Part shown: in pieces, positions 41,501-53,300 of the stretch
Layout of the letters: every line of letters begins with the position of its first letter
How positions within the stretch are numbered: position 1 is the first letter of the stretch
DNA from: Argopecten irradians
Lineage: Eukaryota > Mollusca > Bivalvia > Pectinida > Pectinidae
Direction of reading: 5' to 3'
Length of the DNA: 64,000 nt
NCBI RefSeq assembly: GCF_041381155.1
Contig: NC_091144.1
Coordinates: forward strand, 34,635,262-34,699,261
Made by a program: the position numbers and the translations under genes
Notes under the pieces: model-generated
Told to the model about the DNA's origin: nothing
Database searches by the model: none
What the model saw: only the letters and a program-made list of their open reading frames with translations

Positions 41501-43560
41501 TGTTAAAAGCAGTTAACAAACTACAAAAGATATTTCAGCACATCTGAAAAATTCATTTGTACAATATGACTGTGTTTAGTATTGATTTATTTAGATTAGT
41601 TTAATTTATTATTGATACAAAAAGTAATTTGAAATAACAGAAATTGTAGAATCTGAAATTAAAAAAAAAACAACAAAAAAACAAAAAAAACATGCCAAAT
41701 AAAATATCAAAAGCATTAATCCAATATGAATTACAATTTGTTTAATAGTCTATGTTTTTTTCACAGTAGTATTCTGATGTTGTACTTCAATAAAGAGGAT
41801 ATGTATACACAATGGATTATGAATACTTTTCTTTTCTGGATTATCGTTAAATCGATCTTTTTCAATCCCCTAGAATTATCATTGGAATTTATATCATATT
41901 TTGTCTACATACAAATTGTAATTAGACGAAATGTTTGAGGCGCATATAAATTGTATTTTAGTTTTTTATTCTAATCAATACTTTCATAGCAATAATAAAG
42001 TCTTTTTTAAAAACTCGATATTAAACAAAGCAAAAGACTCATTCCACTTTTAGTAAAGTTGACAGTATATGATTTATTAAATGTTCAACATGAAATATCT
42101 AAATCCTAGAATTAACATTTGGTATCGACATGAAATATCTAAATCCTGGCATTAACACTTGGTTTCGACATGAAATATCTTAAATCCTAGCATTAACACT
42201 TGGTTTCGACATGAACGTTTACACTGGCGTATCTTGTACCCAATAAAATCATGTTTATAGGAACCCTTAAGTAAATTGGTAAGTGTCGAATTTATCTTCT
42301 TGTTAGGTTTCACAACAACACTTAGTAAACTGTCATCTGTAATTGTATGTAATCTCTACGCAGATTCACGAAGAAATCGTTTAATTCCTAAAGAAAATAA
42401 AAACAAAAGCAACACATATTGTTTTCTGACATATTTAATAAAGTAGGTGTGGTACGGTGCAATACCGTAACATTTGTAAATCAATCCCCGATTGCTTTGA
42501 TTTCAGGCATGTTTACTACCTAGACCCACTAATTGACAACTAGATGTAAAAAAAAAAATCTTTGGAACATAAATACTTCCATTTTCTATATAGTAAGAGA
42601 CGTATAGTGAAACTTGTTAATGTCGACAATCCCCGTCTTACGGTCAACTTACCACAAACAGGAAACATGGAAACAACAACATTAGTTTCAATATAAAATT
42701 GATTATTATTATGTAAATATTCTTTCCTTGTCATAGATTCTCATTAAGAATATAATAAAGAATGTATTAATAAAACCGAAATCTCCATTAAGATACTTTA
42801 TTTACGGACAAAACAAAAATGTTCAAAACATATCCGAATCATTTATTAGTATTTTTTACACTCTGTTAATAAAACCATATCAGAACTTGCTTTTGCTGCT
42901 GATAGCAGATTTGTTAGACAGTTAAAAATTTAAATATTCATGTTGCTTTCCCTAAGACATCCAAAAAATGACTCTCTCATAATTAATGAAATAAACATAT
43001 ATCAGTTTTACGAAGACACATCTCATTTGAGATTTAGATTAACCGTTTTACACTAGAAACAATACTATGTTTACGTCATACGGGGTGATATGAACAACCT
43101 GAAAGACATACATGATCTTCAATGAGTATTCATTTCATACGAGATTTGATGAAAGGAGTCCATGATTTTTTTTGCGAGCTTTGACGATTAAAACTTAAAA
43201 CTTCGAGACGAGTTTTCATAAAATCTCATATGAAATGAAAACAAATTTTTACTCATTATCACATAACTACAGAAACCTACATTTCAAAATGTATTACGAA
43301 AATCTAACGGAGGCCGCCATTTTGTCCCGCCGTCCTCGTAACGTCCCTTTTCCTAACGTTATTTTATTGTTTCTGTCTTGACGTCACAATGGATTTCCAA
43401 CCAATGAAAATCGCTCCAGGTCATATTACACTGGTGGAATATGCAAAAATATTACATGGGTGAAATAATTGGATATCAGGCGGATTATTTGATAAATAGT
43501 GTAATGTAGTGGATTTGACAAAATTTCAAATAATAAATTTCCAAAAGACCTGACATAAAT
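38560..43560. other. AT-rich gene-free interval
   Basis: About 5 kb with no supported gene, RNA or clear transposable element. It contains a 40-bp triplicate at 42.1 kb and a small inverted repeat near 40615-40670 (cccggagca and tgctccttccggg). TGACGTCA occurs at 43379-43386. Short frames here are compatible with chance in AT-rich DNA. Confidence 0.5.
42088..42208 (+). repeat. 40-bp tandem repeat, 3 units
   Basis: Units begin ACATGAAATATCTAAATCCT and end ttggtttcg; they start at 42088, 42128 and 42168, with a one-base insertion in the third. Confidence 0.92.
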
Positions 43561-43564
43561 ACGT

Positions 43565-44062
43565 ATTCTTTCATACCTACGCGTGTAATACTGGCTGGTC
43601 TAGGTCAATAAACTCATGCCCACTGAGGCTGTATTGCATGGCTACACAAGCAATAAAGCCTCGTGACGTCACAACGTCAACAAAATTTCTATTTCCTCGG
43701 TAAAATGTTAACATTTTTTTCACAAACTTGACTAGTTTTATTCTAAAAGATGCAAACAACGGAATTTTTGTTGAAAATATCACGTTATTTTCTTCATGTA
43801 TGAAAAATTGACCTCTAGCCGTGGATTTCTTCGAATTTATTTCAAAATGGCGGGATATTATAGTTGTAAAATTGCAATAAAACGTCGAGGTATGAAAGAA
43901 AAATACTCTTTCATAAGTGGTAATGAAGGATAGGGATATTTAACCCTCGGGATCACAAAATGCTGCAAAACCCTCGGCAAGCCTCGGGTTTTACTTCATT
44001 TTGTGACTCTCGGGTAGAACATCCCTATCCTTCATATCCACAAATGAAAGAGTCTTACATTA
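43565..44062. mobile_element. Family 5 element (tactctttcat ends)
   Basis: A body with gtgtaatactggctggtcta, aataaagcctcgtgacgtca and gaaaatatcacg leads into a foldback end: ACTCTTTCATAAGTGGTAAT, gaaggatagggatat pairs with atccctatccttcatatcca, CAAATGAAAGAGTC. The same body and end occur at 63110-63460. It lies 130 bp downstream of the glass stop and supplies TTTATT (AATAAA on the minus strand) at 43836-43841. Confidence 0.68.
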
Positions 44063-44194
44063 CATATCTGACATAAATTCAATACTTGAATTTCCAATAA
44101 GGGTTTCATAGACCGTGGTTAATTGGAGGATTAAGGCTATTTTCGTTTCTGTTCTTTGATACATCAAGATAATGCAAAAGTGACTAGTTTTTCT

Positions 44195-47100
44195 TTATGA
44201 CGAGTTGGCGTGAACACGCATGTGTCGGTTGAGGTTTCCGGACTGTGAGAAGCGAAGAAGACAAAGTTTACACTGGTATGGTTTTTCTCCACTGTGTATA
44301 CGGAGATGCTTAGTAAGTGTAGAACTGTCTGAAAAAGCTTTCTTACACAATCTGCATCTATAAGGCCGTTCTCCGGAATGAGTACGCATGTGGGTAGTGA
44401 CGCTTGAACTCTGCGAGAACCGACGGTCGCAAATCGGACACCTGAAGGGTTTTTCCCCGCTGTGTGTCCTGATGTGAGCTGTCAGATTCGCTGCCTGTGA
44501 GAAGGACTTGTCGCAAGTGGAACACCTGTACGGTTTCTCACCTGAATGCGTCCTCAGATGTGTCTTTAACGTGCTAGGGCGCGCGTATGTTTTGCCACAT
44601 ATCCTACACAAGTTGACTTTGTTATTCTCATTTTGTAACGTTGCGTGCGCATGCCGTCCGCCGAAGAACTTTGACCTCTTCCAGTGGTTGACCGCACAAA
44701 GTCTTGCCGCCTCTTTCAGATTATCATGAGGACGATAAAAAATCCCCCGAGAATCAGAATTCGATAGTGGTCGTAAATCCGAGGGAATCGAATACGATGT
44801 CTGATACGAGTGATTCTGGGGACAGTTGTACTGGGGCGATAATGGCGCCATGTTGTATTGAGAGTGCTGATATTGTGGAGTTATCGTCCTTGGCGGAGGT
44901 TGTTGCTGTGGACTTGGCCACTGTTGATGATGTACTGGATTATACTGACAGTTGTTCACACCATGAGGTGGCATGCCGACGTTCATACTCATAGATACAC
45001 TAACGCTCATTGACGGGAACATGTTCGTCTGCGGCTCGCATGGGTAAGGCGGCACGCCATATTGCGGGGATTGTTGTGAAGGGTAAATATTCTGTGGCAT
45101 CTGAGTGTTTGGATTGAGTGCATAACCAATACTCTGTGGGTGTTGTCCGTTGTTTGGACCTGGTCCTGAGGGCGTTTGACCAATGTGCATGGTTGGCGAA
45201 AGGGGAGATAACTGTCCTCCAAGACCCGGATGTACCACTGCGTGCTTCAAGGACAGAAGCGCATCTGCTATATCTTGTGGTGACTTTTCTTTAAAAGCAG
45301 AAAACTCTCTGAAATAAAAAAAACCAGTGACTTATTGAAAATAAACGATTTCTTTGATGAATAGATGAAAAAAATCAATGTTCCTCAAACCAAATTGCTT
45401 AGAGTTATTTTTTTGGACCTTATCAAACATAATCTTGAAAAAGGAATAAAAATATTTTATGGTTTTAATTATAAGCGCCGTAATGTTCATACTAAAAAAT
45501 AATCAAAAACTTTCTTTATGTTATTCAGAACCAAGAAGTTACTAAAATTGTGATTGTGAAGTGAATTATTCCACATATTTTCATATACATGTACACGTGA
45601 ATAGAGCATCAGAAACAAATGCTGTTTTTACAGATTTACATCGAAAAGGAGGTAGTCTAAAATGATGTTTTCGTTTTCGTCGTGAGAATATATCAAAATA
45701 CTTGTATGTAATAACAATACAGATCCGTATTGTCATAGAAAGACAATTCTGACAGCTCTTGAAAACTATTCCATTCCCTTAAAAAATATTTCCAAGATCC
45801 TGGAAGTAGCAACTTAATTGGCCATTTTGAAAGGTCAATTATCTAATTGAAATAAATTTTCAAGTTTTCTTACTTTTTAGTTATTTTTTCTTCTGCTTGA
45901 ATTCTGCGATTTACAACGTGCCTTTTAAATTTAAATATGAAAGTATGAAAGTTGCTAGTTGAATGAATCCCCTCCTGTGTGAGGGCAACTTATTATCATT
46001 TCCCTCTTATAAGTAATAAAAATCTTTTTATTTTCTTAAAAAAAAAAAAAAAAAAAAATCGATAGTGTTTTATTGTTTGGTTTTAAACAATGTAGTCAAA
46101 CAAACTTAAGGATGCATAAAAAACGGATGAAAACTCTCGAGAAATATAAAAATACAACTATCAGAAGTACGTGTATATATTTTAAATAAACTGAAAGAAT
46201 TTTTTTAAGATACCCACGTACTAAAATGTACTTCCAATCAACATTGCATGTTTTGCATGCAAGGAATTCTTATGTCGCATTTTAACACAACATCAAATTT
46301 AATTTTACTTTTCAAAATGATAAAAGTATAGTAGCCTAAAATAATCTTTCTATGTTTGTTACCATATAACGTGGACTTTTCGTTGTGCATATTATTTTTT
46401 TGTTTTCAAGGCTGTTATGGAGCCACAGATATAAATCATATTTTATATAATATTTTTATCATTGTTTTATCGGAGAAGCACGGATATGTATACCCACGAA
46501 ATGATGTGAACAAAACACGAAAGAGTGCTCACTAATATTCTATTTAATTCAGTAATTAGTCATGAATAGTCATTCTATGTATAGAGGACGATTTTGATTT
46601 TGTCACCGCGAATATAAAGATAGCAAATCATATTTTGTATGATATTGTTATCATTGTTCTATTGAAGAACCACGGATATGATACCCATTAATTTTTTTGA
46701 AAGCTCCTAATTACGAAAAAATAGTAATCGCGAATATTTCAAGTTATTCAGTAAGTAGATATTCTTTCTATGTATGAATGACGATTTTAATTTCATTACA
46801 TAAAATACCTACATGTATATCAAATTTAAGCAAACATCAACATTTTAACCATTACAAATAATATTAAATTAAAATGCTAAAGTATTTGCACATTTTATAA
46901 TGTTATATGCTACGATAGCCATTTTATCTTTAGAATTCAGAATTTAGTTTGGCAAATTTGTTGCTGACGGAAACCGACAGATTTATTGAAAATTATCCAA
47001 AGACCATTAAAACTATCTCCAACATTAATTATAGGACAATTAACAGGTATGTTAAAAGTACTCGAAATGTCGTACTACCCGGACAGGTAGGGGTTCATCT

Positions 47101-50100
47101 CAAAAGGTAAAAAGATCATGTCGTTTTTTGATGGCAAAGTAAATAAGCTGAGGCTGGTGGCCACCGTATTTAAATACCACACATAGAACCCGAGAGCGTC
47201 AGGAAACATAATAGAGCAAACAATCCTAACTTAAATATTATATTTACTAAGATTTTATAAAGCATAGACCATTTATATTCTGGTGATAAGAAAAAACAGG
47301 TTATCATTTTGTGTATTTCGACAACTTAAAAACACTGAAAAAGAAAATAAAAGAATGTCAAGAAAATGTTATGAATTTATTGAACAGGTATACAGGTTCG
47401 CAAATGATATTTCATAATTTTATTTAGCAAATAGAGTTGATAAAACATATTCATCCTTGACTTGGCATGATGTATTTGATATAACATTATTTAGCTAAAC
47501 AACAGACGAAAATCACGTGTTATAACTATATTATTGTTGTTTGTTATCAAGTATCATAATTAGCACTGAAACATGCTTATGGGTATAATAATATATTTAG
47601 TATATGTAGTAGATATTATACAAGTTTATTGATAGAATTCTATAATTTTATGGAAATTATTGGTATCATTTTATGTAATAATTCATTATTTATTCAATAT
47701 TTATATAATATATTGAAACAAGCTTATTGAAGTAGCATACATTGTTATATAATATAATGCTGTGATTTTATGTAATATAGATCTAGTATATTATTTTTAG
47801 TATTTATACTAGACACTGAAACAAAAAAGCCTATTGATGTAATTGATGTAATACTGTAATTTTATGTAATGTACATGTAACATCAAAACTTTGTATTATA
47901 TAATAATGTAAGATTATGTAATATTGTTCATTACTTATGATGGTATACAAACCCCAAAAGTTTCTCTAATCCCATATGGAATACATAGTAGATATATCGC
48001 ACATATGTTTAAATCGTATACAAAATAAGTCCACATTGTTATATATCCATTTTAAATTTCTCACTAGGTGTAATGTCCACCGCCGCTGAATCAACACGAA
48101 TTGATATCAAACAAGAAATAAACCATGCAGATGTCAGGTTAGACATATACGGAAACGATGCAAGTTGTAATAAAACGAAACAAGATTCCCGATTTCATTT
48201 CACTTCGCCTCCCTGCCATTCAACGTCATTAAGACTCAATCATTAGCATAATAAAGCTACGAAGTATCCATCTGAGAGTTTATATTAGTATCTGGTCCAA
48301 CATCGGGAAAGTTCTCTTTGAATATGACGAAAACAAAAAAAAATGATAGACCGAGTTTCCATTCACGCGATCACTTGTCCAAACTTTAAATCGTATTGAC
48401 ATCACATCTGAGGAACAGATGACCACGAACAGAAAATCTAAAGCTTTGTTAGCTTGACGATCATCATCATATCCCTGACAAATAGCGGCATTAACTCGTG
48501 GCACATACTGTAAGAACATCTAACTTCAGCAAACGACTTATTCAAAATATCAGAAATTGTAGTTTGAGAGTAAATGACATTTTGTATAGGTGTATACAAA
48601 ATAGAAGATGTCACATATGTATAGAGTAAGTATTTAATACATTTCAAAAGCGGCACACTTTATGTATTACAAAGTACGGCAAATATACTTTTCTCTTCTG
48701 GCCTAATTAAAACGGTTATCAGTCTTAATCAAATACTTTTAACAAACAGATAATTTTATTTAAATTCGCCAATGCCCTGACATCATTGTTGGTGTCCTGA
48801 CACCAAGAGACTTTTCACACTGCAGGCACGAACGTTGTAACGTGAACCATCATTTTGTGCCGTCAAGTGTTTGTAGAAAGCAGCTTTTTAGCAAACAGTC
48901 CCTCCCCCAAAACCCTTGTCTACCTTTACGTGACCATGTTTAAAGTGTGAAAGGGTCAATATACTTATTATTTAAACTTGAGTCAGTTACTTCTCAAGAG
49001 TATTTTAGCTTAGTGATACGAAGCTTATTATCACTTGAGGGTGTAGTTCATGACAAAAATAACTTGTTTTTCAATGGTTAATAATCACTTGGATCTGTTT
49101 AAACGGCTATCCACACAGAATTAACACGAATTAGAATCCTATCTAACACATCATCGTTAACCGTCGAATTTCTCCTTTACAAAATCTACGAATCTCAAAT
49201 TACGTTCAAGTATTTTTCAGTTGAAGGTGTGAACAATTATTATTATTATCATTATTTATGTTTTATACAAAGAAGAATTTTTGTCTTTAACAAATAAAAC
49301 GGCAACACACGTAGCTAGAGAACTTAAAATATATAAAACCGTATTGTATTCATAAAACTCAAAATTAATAATCGTAGCAGAAATTATTGAAATATGTCAT
49401 ACTACATACATGTGCAGTGACGTGTCAAAAGTATATGGTCACGTCGTTTTTACTATTATAATATATTTCATTTGATTTGACAAATTTTCAACTAACTCTT
49501 TTCCGTTATCTTCTGTATATATATTTCTCCTTTATTTTGCTTTGGGAATAACATGCAGTGTAACAAATCTATGGCGTTATCTTATTTATGTTTACTTCAA
49601 AAATAGCAATACCTCTTGAAATCAACTATGAAAATGTTTGCAAATTTCATCGAAGGAATCTTTGAATCTTTGTTGTCTAATAGACGTGAACTTTAAGGAA
49701 ACATCTTTGAACGAACCAACGGCAAAATTGTCAATATGCAAAAAAAATTATATAACATTAATGCATTCTTTTAGCAAGGTTCTGTAGTTATCTTCTTTTG
49801 TAGGTAGACATCTATTGAGACGTCGTTTTTTTGTGAGAAAACGTTTTCTATGAAAAAATATGACGTCACGCTTTTAAACATAATACATCACAATCAATGA
49901 TTACCCGCAATGTCAGATATATGTAGGTTCGTAATATACAAGTAATGACTATACACATGGATGACAAAAAAATGGAAAATGACCTTCTACCTCATCCGCG
50001 AGACTTCCTATAAAAATTCAGGGCAAATTCGGACGAAATTACAATTTAAACGGACGATATTATCTTGCTTTTTACAATAGAATACACAAAAAATGTTACT

Positions 50101-52753
50101 GGGTAATAAAAATAAATCATTAGAAATTTTGAAATAATATGTCTGAATGTTTTCATTTTGTATTTATATATAAAAAGTTTGTTAGATTTTAATTACTATA
50201 ATTGCCAGAGCTTTACTATTGTAACGATCTTTTTTATTATCATGAATACCACTTTTATTTACAGTAAGATATCAATGCTTATCTTCGAAAACTACTGATT
50301 TTATTTTGAACTCCGTTTTAGACAATGATACCACTTGATACCAGATTTTGCAGAATGGAGACATTTTTCAGCATTCCAACATCACGTGTTAATTAACTCA
50401 AAAATAAATATAAATAAATTTTCATAACTGAAGATGATGTTTTGGTAGCTGTTCTCCTCACCTGTATGATGGACCACATGGAGAGAACGTGAAAACGTTC
50501 GGAACTGGGTCAAACTCGATTGTCGTCACGGGGTACGATCCGACGTTTAATTCGTACGGGGAGCGTGAGAGATCCGGATAAGCTTGTTTAACATCCGGGG
50601 AATTTTCTCGCCATACGTCGTCGTATCCAGGACTACTGGGCGGATAGGTATCCATGTCGACGTAGTGTTTCTGGGAGAAAAATCACATTATTAAGTTAAT
50701 TTTCAGTGCTGTTATTTCAATATGGCGTATTGTACAGCTTAGAAACAAAAAATATTGTATTTTGATTACATGAAAAGGTAGATTAAGAATAATAACAAAT
50801 GACTGAAACAATGGTAGAAAGATAAATGAAAGAAAAATACAATGTGCACTTATTAGATAAGTCGTTATATATATTATGCATATGAAAACAAAATGATTAT
50901 GGTTCATGTTCCAACCATAAGAATGACTAAGCGGTAAAATTGGTATAATAAAATTTCTATATAAAACGTTTTTTGAAAACATCTTTTACTAATTGGTATA
51001 AACATATGTCGTAGAGATTAAAGAACTTTTTATGTAGATGAAGTTAAAACGAAAAAATGCAGTTTGATATTTATCTGATGCCAAACTTTTAAAGAAATTC
51101 GTAATACCAAAGAGACAATTTCCTGTTATTGCTTGGAACAAATTATGGCAATATGACCACATGACCTGCATTTACTCTTCATAAGCTTCCTAACACTGAT
51201 TTATACACATTATAAAAATTCATTATTTTTTTACACCAAAGTAAGTGTTGCAGAAATCGTATCGCTATTTAGATCGGTAAAGTCTCGGACAAAATGTCTC
51301 CGAATTTTGTTAAAGTTTTATGATATCCTTTACCCGTATCCATGGATACTAAGTTGCTTGTTTGTTTTCTTTGAGGTGCAGAAACCATTGTTGTAGAAAT
51401 GGTTTACAATTAAAATTGAATTTGTAATAGAAGTCATAGATCATGCATATCTTTATATCCTTTATTATGCTTATGTATTGTTCACCTGAGATCAACTAAC
51501 AAAATGTGAATAATATCAGACAATAATCCAATGTGTAGGTTTCAAACAAATGCAAGCAAAATATTTTGCTCCATTTTTTGAAATGATGTTTTGATATTGT
51601 TTGTTTAATGCTGTGTGGCATTGTTTTTGTTCATCTTTGTTAAAATATTTCAAGAAATTTTAAATAATATTCCGTTATTTGAAATAAATACAATGACACA
51701 TAGCAAGCAGCTTCAATGAAAAAATAAAAGGTTTCCCCTTTAGATCACGGGTACGCAAACAATAAAAGATGAGACATTAGTATTGTATAAATTAGATCAT
51801 TACTCCTACTGGAGGACGATTTTTCGAAAATATATGTAAACAAACTTTATTATGACATGCTTTCACCACACTGTATATAACCCCAGTCGGTAAAATGAGG
51901 ATGGTAAATGTAAAACATTTATTTAGCGAATAGATAGTTGGAAAAATAAGTGGAGGAAGAGAGTTGTTATTTTGTTCATAGTCTACATAATAATATTTTA
52001 TCTGTAGTTTCACAAGGTTGATAAGTTACCTTTAATGAGAATATAATTAAACATACCATGTGAATTATTGGCGACAGTGTGCAGTTGAAAGCATATAATT
52101 ATTATATCAATGGACGTTTTGTTTGATGTAAGACTTTAATATCATAATCAAATTTCTGGTAATGTACGCAAAATAACAATACTTAATTAATTATAGAATA
52201 AGACATTAATACTTAGTAAGTAAATTGTAATAAGAATAGATTAAATGAAGTTAACTGTAAAACTGATTTAAGAATGGATATAAATTCTAAAATGGATAAA
52301 TCAATATTAATCTAAGTAAGATAGTTTCAATGTAATATGAAATATTTTGTTGACGAAATCTGACATATTAAAGTTTAATTTCTTATTTGAATGAACACAT
52401 CACATTTGTTGATTAAAACGCCAACACGCGCCTTAATTTACTTAATTTGGTGAATTTTAAATAGATAATTAAACCTCTTATCAAGGCACAGCTGTTTCAA
52501 TAAATTTGAATTGAAGTTTAAAGAAGATGTACAAGATTTCTATGAAATACTAGAAAGAGAACATGAATGTGGAAGTTTGCACGTTAACGCACGAAGCAGT
52601 AGATAAGCTGAATTTGTATGGCTAAGGCAAAAATATCTAATTACGGAGGTAGCGGGTATGAGATACATCACTAAATGCATTCTGATTTGTAATTGCACAT
52701 GTTTATTACTGTATATTTAAGCGACTTACCTCTTGTGCTGTGTGTTTGTTCAT
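44195..52753 (-). CDS. glass: Glass orthologue, C2H2 zinc-finger transcription factor, complete
   Basis: Coding exons: 52753-52730, 50670-50462 and 45308-44195 (phases 0 and 2), 1347 nt, 448 residues. Five tandem C2H2 fingers with conserved linkers occupy about residues 312-444 and end the protein. Their inter-finger residues ([48 protein letters not shown]) are those of Drosophila Glass. Two N-terminal motifs also match Glass: [17 protein letters not shown] (about 61-77) and [16 protein letters not shown] (about 174-189). The segment between is Pro/Gln/Asn-rich. Glass directs photoreceptor differentiation in Drosophila (established); an eye or neural role here is inference. The start ATG at 52753 encodes only eight residues before intron 1, and its phase fits. 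Exon 3 begins upstream of an in-frame TTG at 45250, which is not the start. Introns are 2.1 and 5.2 kb. Confidence 0.94.
46038..46058 (+). repeat. 21-base A homopolymer (glass intron 2)
   Basis: Uninterrupted A run on the plus strand. Confidence 0.85.
46433..46805 (+). repeat. Diverged tandem duplication of about 190 bp (glass intron 2)
   Basis: Two units share aaatcatattttrtatratat, tatcattgtt, cacggatatg, atacccay, then ttattcagtaa/ttaattcagtaa, ttctatgtat and gacgattttratttyrt. They start near 46433 and 46625. Confidence 0.65.
48073..48246 (+). CDS. Candidate 57-codon open frame inside glass intron 2, opposite strand
   Basis: ATG at 48073, TAG at 48244-48246, and AATAAA at about 48250-48255 directly behind. 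An acceptor-like pyrimidine tract ending CTAG precedes it at 48067, so it could be a terminal exon. The product begins [16 protein letters not shown] and is hydrophilic with Ser/Pro near the end; no family is recognised. Base composition is richer in G+C than its surroundings. It may equally be chance or the end of a non-coding transcript. Confidence 0.3.
   Translation: MSTAAESTRIDIKQEINHADVRLDIYGNDASCNKTKQDSRFHFTSPPCHSTSLRLNH
49720..49950. mobile_element. Probable decayed family 1 element (glass intron 2)
   Basis: It retains tatgcaaaaaa, tgtaggtagacatctattga, gacgtcg, a perfect TGACGTCA at 49861-49868, catcacaatcaatgattacc and cgtaatatac in the family 1 order. Confidence 0.4.
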
Positions 52754-53029
52754 CGCTGACATCCACTCGTACGTGCATTACCTCTTCTTATTGATATTAA
52801 ATAACTCAACGGTGCTGAATTCAGCGAATAAAGTCTGACAAGTTCACTCATATAAAGAGTTATTCTAAATTGATGATACCAACTAAACGCAGAGATAAGT
52901 TTGGATATTTTATATTGAAAAATATTAATTATGATGAAATATATGAGCGCTGATGACCTTTGACCTTTTGCGACAGGAAACAGACGTTTCCCATTGGTCA
53001 ACCAAACTGTGTTCATTGCCGATTAATAC

Positions 53030-53300
53030 GCGATCAGACTGGGTGTTTGATTGGTTCCTGTATTTGATACATGATCCGGACACGAGCCTCACAACTCTTG
53101 TCTGCTGCTAGAGTGGCATATCCTACATAGCTTCAAGTCTAGAGCAGCTCGCCGTGGTTCGTACCAGAACTTCAGCGCTTAATTACACGCATAGCTCCCT
53201 CTATAATTGCACACGTGCGCGGACTAACTAAAGTAACGGTAGTCGCGCACGTGACTACACGTGCAAACTAGCAAACGCGCTATCGATGACAGATCAAAAA
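53030..53300 (-). promoter_or_regulatory. Putative glass upstream regulatory region with three CACGTG E-boxes
   Basis: Perfect CACGTG hexamers at 53212-53217, 53248-53253 and 53258-53263, in a locally GC-richer patch about 0.5 kb upstream of the glass start codon. The transcription start is not known, so the assignment to glass is by proximity. Confidence 0.4.
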
